From an uncultured Eggerthellaceae bacterium (GTDB lineage Bacteria; Actinomycetota; Coriobacteriia; Coriobacteriales; Eggerthellaceae), in assembly GCA_910589135.1 (NCBI GenBank), contig CAJUSL010000044.1, forward strand, positions 1 through 10,046: a DNA stretch of 10,046 nt, in the 5' to 3' direction. Every line of letters begins with the position of its first letter. The stretch's first letter is position 1. The position numbers were made by a program, and so were the translations under genes. The notes below the pieces were generated by a model. It ran no database searches, was not told the origin of the DNA, and was given only the letters and a program-made list of their open reading frames with translations. Positions 6,189 to 10,046 of this stretch are shown here, one piece after another.

Positions 6189-8231
6189 ATGCCACACGCA
6201 GCAGCAGACCCGGTTTGGCCCAAGCGCGCCGTCGTCACGGCGGGCATGCCTTACGGGAACAAGCCCTTGCACTTCGGCCACATCGGAGGGGTGTTCGTGC
6301 CCGCCGACGCCTTCGCCCGCTTCCTGCGGGACCGCATTGGCAAGGCGAACGTCCGCTTCGTGAGCGGCACGGACTGCTTCGGGTCGCCCATCGACGAGGG
6401 GTACCGCAAGGCCGTCGAGAACGACGGCTTCCAGGGCACGATCGCCGAGTACGTCATGGGCAACCACGACCGGCAGGCGGCGACGCTCGCGTCCTTCGAC
6501 GTGCAGCCAGACATCTTCGGGGGGTCGGGCATCGGGCACGCGGGCGAGGTCCATCAAGAGCTCACCTACGCGCTGGTCGAAGGCTTGAAGGAGACGGGGC
6601 ACCTTACGCTGTCCCCCACGCTGCAGTTCTTCGACGAGCAGGCCAACACGTTCCTGAACGGCCGCCAGGTCGTGGGGAAGTGCTGCCCGGTGCAAGGCTG
6701 CAAGGCCGACGCCGCCTACGCCGACGAATGCAGCCTGGGGCACCAGTACAGCCCGGCCGACCTGATGGACCCGGTGTCCACCGTCTCGGGCACCACCCCC
6801 GTCATGCGCCCGGTGAACAACTGGTACTTCGACCTGCCGGACTTCTCAGGCTTTCTCAAGGGCTACGTCGAGCGGCTCGAGCAGGACGAGGAGGTGCGCG
6901 GCATCGTGCCCACCACGATCGGCGAGTTCCTGGGGCCGCCCATCGTGTTCGTCAAGAACGAGGCGTACGACGAGTACGCGAAGCTCGCCGGCGACCTGCC
7001 GCCGCACACCTGCCGCGAGGCCGAGAAGGGCAAGGCCAGCTTCGAGATACAGTTCGACTCCATCGAGGACCGCGACGCGGCCAGAAGCGTGCTGGAGAAG
7101 GCGAACATCCGCTTCCGCACCTCCAAGACGCTGGTGCCGTTCCGCATCACGGGCAACATCGAATGGGGCGTGCGCGCGCCCGACATGGACGGCGTCGAAG
7201 GGCTCACGGTGTGGTGCTGGCCCGAGTCACTGTGGGCGCCCATCTCCTTCACCATCGCCGCCAACGACGCGCTCGGGCTTCCGCGCGAGACGTGGCGCGA
7301 CTTCTGGTGCTCGGAAGAGTCCCAGGTCTACCAGTTCATCGGGCAGGACAACCTGTACTTCTACGGCGTCGCCCAGCCTGCGATCTGGGAGGCGCTGGGC
7401 TCGCGCGGCGTGTTCGGCGGCGCGGACGCCCGCCCGCTGCGCCAAAGCAACCTGATCGCCAACTACCACCTGCTGTTCGGCAAGACGAAGGCGTCCTCGT
7501 CGGGGGAGGCGAAGCCCCCCACCGGAGAGCAGCTCCTCGAGCACTACACGGCCGAGCAGCTGCGCGCGCACTTCCTTGCGCTCGGGCTCGACCAGAAGTC
7601 GGTCGCGTTCAGCCCGAAGCCGTTCGACCCGAAGCTCACCGACGAGCAGCGCAATGACAGCCGCGTGGCCGATCCGGCGCTGAAGGAGGGCGCGCTCCTG
7701 ACGAACGTCTTCAACCGCCTGGCGCGCAGCTGTTTCTACGAGTCGCAGAACAACTTCGAGGGCCACATGCCGCTCGGCGCGGTCACGCCCGACGTCGTGG
7801 CCGCGGCCAAGCGCGCCCTGGCCGAGTACGACGCGCTCATGCACAAGGTGGAGCTGCACTCCATCATGCAGCTGGCCGACAGCTTCATCCGCTACGCCAA
7901 CAAGCACTGGGCCTCCAAGATCAAGGAGGCCGCCGACGCCGAGGAGGCGGGCGAGGCCGACGCGCGCAGCCTGAGGCGCCAGGCGCTGGTCGACTCGTAC
8001 TACCTGCTGCGCGTGTGCACGCTGATGATGCATCCGATCGTCCCGCGCGGCTGCGAGGCCATCTGCAGCTACCTCGACTTCGACGCCGACGAGTTCTTCA
8101 GCTGGAACTACGACTTCGATGGCAACGACGAGCTGTGCTCTGCGTCCGAGATCGACGACGCGCGCCACCAGGTGTGCGAGCTGCCGCCGAAGTTCGACTT
8201 CTTCAGGAAGCACCCCTCCCAGTACAAGTAG
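6189..8231 (+). CDS. metG: Divergent methionyl-tRNA synthetase-like class I tRNA ligase
   Basis: A 680-residue cytoplasmic protein of the MetRS (MetG) family. The Rossmann domain opens VTAGMPYGNKPLHFGHIGG with the HIGH motif as H28-F-G-H31. A metal-knuckle region at 165-185 reads CPVQGC then CSLGH, so a mixed Cys/His site is possible while the later CxxC pair is absent. NWYFDLPDF (211-219) and FIGQDNLYF (383-391) are clear family blocks. The anticodon-binding helical domain (about 500-640) keeps N508 and R512, plus W574, equivalents of E. coli N391, R395 and W461. But the KMSKS loop reads KASSS (434-438), and methionine-pocket positions differ: E. coli Y260 aligns with W349 and H301 with Y392. 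An extra block of about 60 residues sits around 250-318. GAGG at 6178-6181 is the ribosome binding site. Membership of the family is firm; charging of tRNA-Met with methionine is not, and it may be a second, specialised copy. The gene symbol is the family symbol. Confidence 0.75.
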   Translation: MPHAAADPVWPKRAVVTAGMPYGNKPLHFGHIGGVFVPADAFARFLRDRIGKANVRFVSGTDCFGSPIDEGYRKAVENDGFQGTIAEYVMGNHDRQAATLASFDVQPDIFGGSGIGHAGEVHQELTYALVEGLKETGHLTLSPTLQFFDEQANTFLNGRQVVGKCCPVQGCKADAAYADECSLGHQYSPADLMDPVSTVSGTTPVMRPVNNWYFDLPDFSGFLKGYVERLEQDEEVRGIVPTTIGEFLGPPIVFVKNEAYDEYAKLAGDLPPHTCREAEKGKASFEIQFDSIEDRDAARSVLEKANIRFRTSKTLVPFRITGNIEWGVRAPDMDGVEGLTVWCWPESLWAPISFTIAANDALGLPRETWRDFWCSEESQVYQFIGQDNLYFYGVAQPAIWEALGSRGVFGGADARPLRQSNLIANYHLLFGKTKASSSGEAKPPTGEQLLEHYTAEQLRAHFLALGLDQKSVAFSPKPFDPKLTDEQRNDSRVADPALKEGALLTNVFNRLARSCFYESQNNFEGHMPLGAVTPDVVAAAKRALAEYDALMHKVELHSIMQLADSFIRYANKHWASKIKEAADAEEAGEADARSLRRQALVDSYYLLRVCTLMMHPIVPRGCEAICSYLDFDADEFFSWNYDFDGNDELCSASEIDDARHQVCELPPKFDFFRKHPSQYK

Positions 8232-8237
8232 TTGGAA

Positions 8238-8320
8238 GGCAGAGGCTTCGCGCACGATGCGGCGCGTCGAGGGCGAACGTTTCCCGACGCGCCCTGCGCG
8301 GCATGCGCGAAGCTTCCGCC
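8238..8320. repeat. Large nested inverted repeat between metG-like gene and rpsB
   Basis: An outer stem pairs 8242-8254 with 8304-8316: 13 consecutive pairs, one of them G-U, including the perfect 10-bp GCTTCGCGCA/TGCGCGAAGC. After one A-C mismatch it continues for 3 more pairs (8238-8240 with 8318-8320). Inside is a second hairpin: GGCGCGTC (8261-8268) with GACGCGCC (8286-8293), then GGG (8271-8273) with CCC (8283-8285), leaving a 9-base loop. It starts 7 bases after the upstream stop codon and ends 20 bases before the rpsB promoter. There is no T tract, so it is not a textbook terminator. It could be a tail-less terminator, an mRNA 3'-end stabiliser, a dispersed palindromic repeat or a cruciform site. 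Confidence 0.7.
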
Positions 8321-8339
8321 CCCTGTCGTGCGAAGGCCC

Positions 8340-8367
8340 TTGCGCCTGACATCGATAGTGGTATCAT
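8340..8367 (+). promoter_or_regulatory. Extended -10 promoter for rpsB-tsf
   Basis: TATCAT at 8362-8367 (5 of 6 to TATAAT) is preceded by TGG (8359-8361), forming an extended -10. TTGCGC at 8340-8345 serves as -35 with a 16-base spacer. Transcription would begin near G8373/G8374, giving a leader of about 108 bases before rpsB. Ribosomal protein genes usually have their own strong promoter, which fits this placement after the inverted repeat. Confidence 0.65.
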
Positions 8368-8373
8368 GGTGCG

Positions 8374-8481
8374 GTTTCTAATTACACATGCCTCAGCGAC
8401 CCGACGCCGCGAGTGGCCACCCGGAAAAGGCTGCGGAAGAGGGGATGACCTGGGGCAGAGGACTAACGAATGGAGAACGGT
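8374..8481 (+). promoter_or_regulatory. rpsB 5' leader with a bulged hairpin
   Basis: This untranslated stretch has no credible gene. A hairpin can form with CCGC (8407-8410) and GGCC (8415-8418) on the left, pairing with GGCT (8429-8432) and GCGG (8433-8436) on the right; four bases bulge on the 5' side and the loop is 10 bases. GCCTC (8390-8394) could also pair with GGGGC (8452-8456). The ribosome binding site GGAGAA is at 8472-8477. Many bacteria use the rpsB leader for feedback by S2, so a regulatory role is possible; I do not recognise a described motif here. Confidence 0.35.
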
Positions 8482-9387
8482 ATGGCAACCCCAACCAAGG
8501 TAAGCATCGCCTCGCTTCTCGAGGCAGGCGCCCACTTCGGGCATCAGACCCGCCGCTGGAACCCCAAGATGAAGCCGTATATCTTCGGCAGCCGCGGCGA
8601 CATCTACATCATCGACCTCAAGCAGACCCTCGTCGCGCTCGACCAGACGTACTCGTTCGTGAAGAGCCTCGCCGGCCGCGGGGGCACCGTGCTGTTCGTC
8701 GGCACCAAGAAGCAGGCGCAGGAAGTCGTCGCCGACGCCGCCAACCGCTGCGGCATGCCCTACGTCAACAACCGCTGGCTCGGCGGCATGCTGACCAACT
8801 TCGTCACCATCCGCCAGCGCGTGGTGTACATGGAGGAGCTCGAGGCGCAGGAGGCCGACGGCCGCATGGCGCTGCTGCCCAAGAAGGAGCAGATCCTCAA
8901 GCGCAAGGAGCTCGCCAAGCTGCAGGCCAACCTCAACGGCGTGCGCAACATGAAGAAGCTCCCCGACGCCGTCTTCATCGTCGACACCTGCCGCGAGGAG
9001 ATCGCCGTCCACGAGGCCCGCAGGCTCAACCTTCCGATCATCGGCACGCTCGACACCAACTGCGACCCCGACGACGTCGATTACGGCATCCCGGCCAACG
9101 ACGACGCCATCCGCAGCGTCAGCCTGCTGTGCAACTTCATCGCCGACGCCGTGCTCGCCGGCGGCGTTGCGGGCGTCACCGAGGCCGAGATGGCCTCCGC
9201 CGACGCCGCGCCCGCGGCGCAGGCCGACCTGCAGCACTCCGACGTCCTCTCCGACTCGGAGGCGAAGCGCGACGGCAAGACCATGGACGCCGCCGAGGCA
9301 CAGGCCGCTGCGGCCGACCAGCAGGAGGCCATCGCCGAGGCAGTCGAGTCCGAGGGCGTGAAGGTTTCCGAGGTCCCCTCCGTTTAA
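8482..9387 (+). CDS. rpsB: 30S ribosomal protein S2
   Basis: A 301-residue small-subunit ribosomal protein that binds the head-body junction of the 30S subunit with S1-type partners. Family blocks are continuous: LLEAGAHFGHQTRRWNPKMKPYIFG with GHQTRRWNPKM at 20-30, IYIIDLKQT (41-49), VLFVGTKKQAQE (70-81), YVNNRWLGGMLTNF (94-107), LPDAVFIVDT (160-169), and LPIIGTLDTNCDPDDVDYGIPANDDAI (184-210, key residues D191, N193 and D195). I chose ATG 8482 over ATG 8470 because GGAGAA (8472-8477) sits correctly before it and would be inside the coding region otherwise. Residues from about 232 to 301 form an Ala/Glu/Asp/Gln-rich tail, making the protein about 60 residues longer than E. coli S2 (241). tsf follows 55 bases later, the usual rpsB-tsf order. 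Confidence 0.97.
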   Translation: MATPTKVSIASLLEAGAHFGHQTRRWNPKMKPYIFGSRGDIYIIDLKQTLVALDQTYSFVKSLAGRGGTVLFVGTKKQAQEVVADAANRCGMPYVNNRWLGGMLTNFVTIRQRVVYMEELEAQEADGRMALLPKKEQILKRKELAKLQANLNGVRNMKKLPDAVFIVDTCREEIAVHEARRLNLPIIGTLDTNCDPDDVDYGIPANDDAIRSVSLLCNFIADAVLAGGVAGVTEAEMASADAAPAAQADLQHSDVLSDSEAKRDGKTMDAAEAQAAAADQQEAIAEAVESEGVKVSEVPSV

Positions 9388-9398
9388 GCATCGAACCC

Positions 9399-9419
9399 CG
9401 CGCCGGACGCGCCGGCGCG
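9399..9419 (+). terminator. GC hairpin in the rpsB-tsf gap (possible attenuator)
   Basis: CGCGCCGG (9399-9406) pairs perfectly with CCGGCGCG (9412-9419) around the 5-base loop ACGCG. No T tract follows, so full termination is unlikely. A partial attenuator or processing site between rpsB and tsf is plausible; in E. coli the rpsB-tsf spacer also carries a terminator-like structure that lets some transcripts through. Confidence 0.5.
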
Positions 9420-9442
9420 ACGTCGTAGATAGGAGCCAGCAA

Positions 9443-10046
9443 ATGGCAGAGATCACCGCAAGCATGGTCAAGGAGCTCCGCGAGATGACCGGGGCCGGCA
9501 TGATGGAGTGCAAGAAGGCGCTCGCCGAGGCCGAGGGCGTCATGGACCAGGCCGTCGACATCCTTCGCAAGCATGGCCTCGCCGCCGTCGAGAAGAAGGC
9601 CGGCCGCGCCACCAACGAGGGCCTCGTCATGGCGCTGCTCAACGACGAGTGCACCCGCGGCGCCGTCGTCGAGCTCAACTGCGAGACCGACTTCGTCGCC
9701 ATGAACGACAAGTTCAAGGCGTACGCCGAGCGCATTGCCCGCGCGGCGCTCGAGAACGCCCCCGTGGACGTCGAGAACATCAAGAACGCCACCGAGGGCG
9801 GCGAGACCGTCGAGGCCATCCTCACCGACTGCATCCACGTGATGGGCGAGAACTGCCAGATCAGCCGCGTGGCCGAGGTGGAGGCGCCCGCCGTCACCAG
9901 CTACATCCATGCCGGCGGCAAGATCGGCGTCCTGGTCAACTTCGAGGTCGAGGGCATCGACCCCGCCTCCGAGGGCTTCCAGAAGTGCGGCCGCGACGTC
10001 GCGATGCAGGTCGCCGCGCTCAGCCCGGTGTCCGCCACCCGCGAGT
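9443..10046 (+). CDS. tsf: Translation elongation factor Ts (partial, N-terminal part)
   Basis: The first 201 residues of EF-Ts, the guanine-nucleotide exchange factor that reloads EF-Tu with GTP during translation; the gene runs off the window's right edge with no stop reached. The N-terminal domain is typical: ITASMVKELREMTGAGMMECKKAL (from residue 4) and DILRKHGLAAVEKKAGRATNEG (from 39). The EF-Tu-contacting core motif TDFVAMNDKF is at 82-91, with D83 and F84 the residues expected to disturb the Mg2+ site of EF-Tu. IHAGGKIGVLVNFE (from about 154) begins the second core repeat, and VAMQVAALSP near the right edge is also conserved. A ribosome binding site AGGAG (9431-9435) lies 7 bases before ATG 9443. 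EF-Ts is usually near 290 residues in this kind of organism, so roughly two thirds is present. Confidence 0.97.
   Translation, partial: MAEITASMVKELREMTGAGMMECKKALAEAEGVMDQAVDILRKHGLAAVEKKAGRATNEGLVMALLNDECTRGAVVELNCETDFVAMNDKFKAYAERIARAALENAPVDVENIKNATEGGETVEAILTDCIHVMGENCQISRVAEVEAPAVTSYIHAGGKIGVLVNFEVEGIDPASEGFQKCGRDVAMQVAALSPVSATRE

Noticed and set aside
8346..8351. CTGACA as a -35 for the rpsB promoter
   Set aside because: It lies only 10 bases before TATCAT, too close to work with that -10.
8413..8420. GTGGCCAC palindrome as an operator
   Set aside because: An 8-base GC palindrome is expected by chance in this composition, and there is no matching site nearby.
8388..9428. + strand open frame starting in the rpsB leader
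   Set aside because: It has no ribosome binding site, reads through rpsB in another frame, and is arginine-rich with no family motifs. I also considered a leader peptide here, but no early stop closes it.
8203..9897. Open frame of 564 codons on the - strand
   Set aside because: It is antisense to rpsB and tsf; the + strand proteins are unambiguous.
1..10046. CRISPR array, tRNA, rRNA, insertion sequence, prophage or defence genes
   Set aside because: I found no spaced direct repeats, tRNA-like cloverleaf or CCA context, transposase motifs or phage genes. Apart from the gaps described, recognised core genes fill the window.

Overview
The window is a GC-rich, gene-dense stretch of bacterial chromosome with housekeeping genes all on the + strand. 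The strong G/C preference at third codon positions, AGGAGG-type ribosome binding sites, a pyruvate:ferredoxin oxidoreductase (anaerobic metabolism) and the style of the proteins suggest an anaerobic high-GC actinobacterium. I would guess class Coriobacteriia, perhaps Eggerthellales. That placement is inference from general familiarity; no 16S or other marker is present.

Layout: (1) 1-324, the C-terminal end of nifJ. (2) 325-397, a compact control region in which a nifJ terminator hairpin, a sigma-70-type promoter and a LexA/SOS-box-like palindrome are interleaved just before ruvC. (3) 398-2523, ruvC-ruvA-ruvB, the Holliday-junction branch migration and resolution operon, tightly packed. (4) 2524-2667, a short spacer with a weak candidate promoter and a strong AGGAGG before a TTG start. 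(5) 2668-8231, a run of four co-directional genes with little space between them: a small TalC-type transaldolase, transcription termination factor rho (with a long basic/acidic N-terminal extension holding an AT-hook-like motif), a signal peptide peptidase SppA, and a divergent methionyl-tRNA-synthetase-like protein. (6) 8232-8481, a 250-base gap with a large nested inverted repeat, a good extended -10 promoter and an rpsB leader. (7) 8482 to the end, rpsB and the start of tsf, separated by a GC hairpin.

Working together: RuvA and RuvB form the branch-migration motor and RuvC cuts the junction; the putative SOS box would tie all three to DNA damage. The tal-rho-sppA-metG-like run mixes carbon metabolism, transcription termination, membrane proteolysis and aminoacylation. 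Ribosomal protein S2 and elongation factor Ts form the widely conserved translation pair.

Most of the window is ordinary core genome. I see no mobile element, CRISPR array, tRNA or rRNA, and nothing I would call a new multi-gene system. The parts most worth a second look are the overlapping terminator/promoter/SOS box before ruvC, the MetRS-like protein whose methionine pocket and KMSKS loop are altered, the nested inverted repeat at 8238-8320, and the Rho N-terminal extension.
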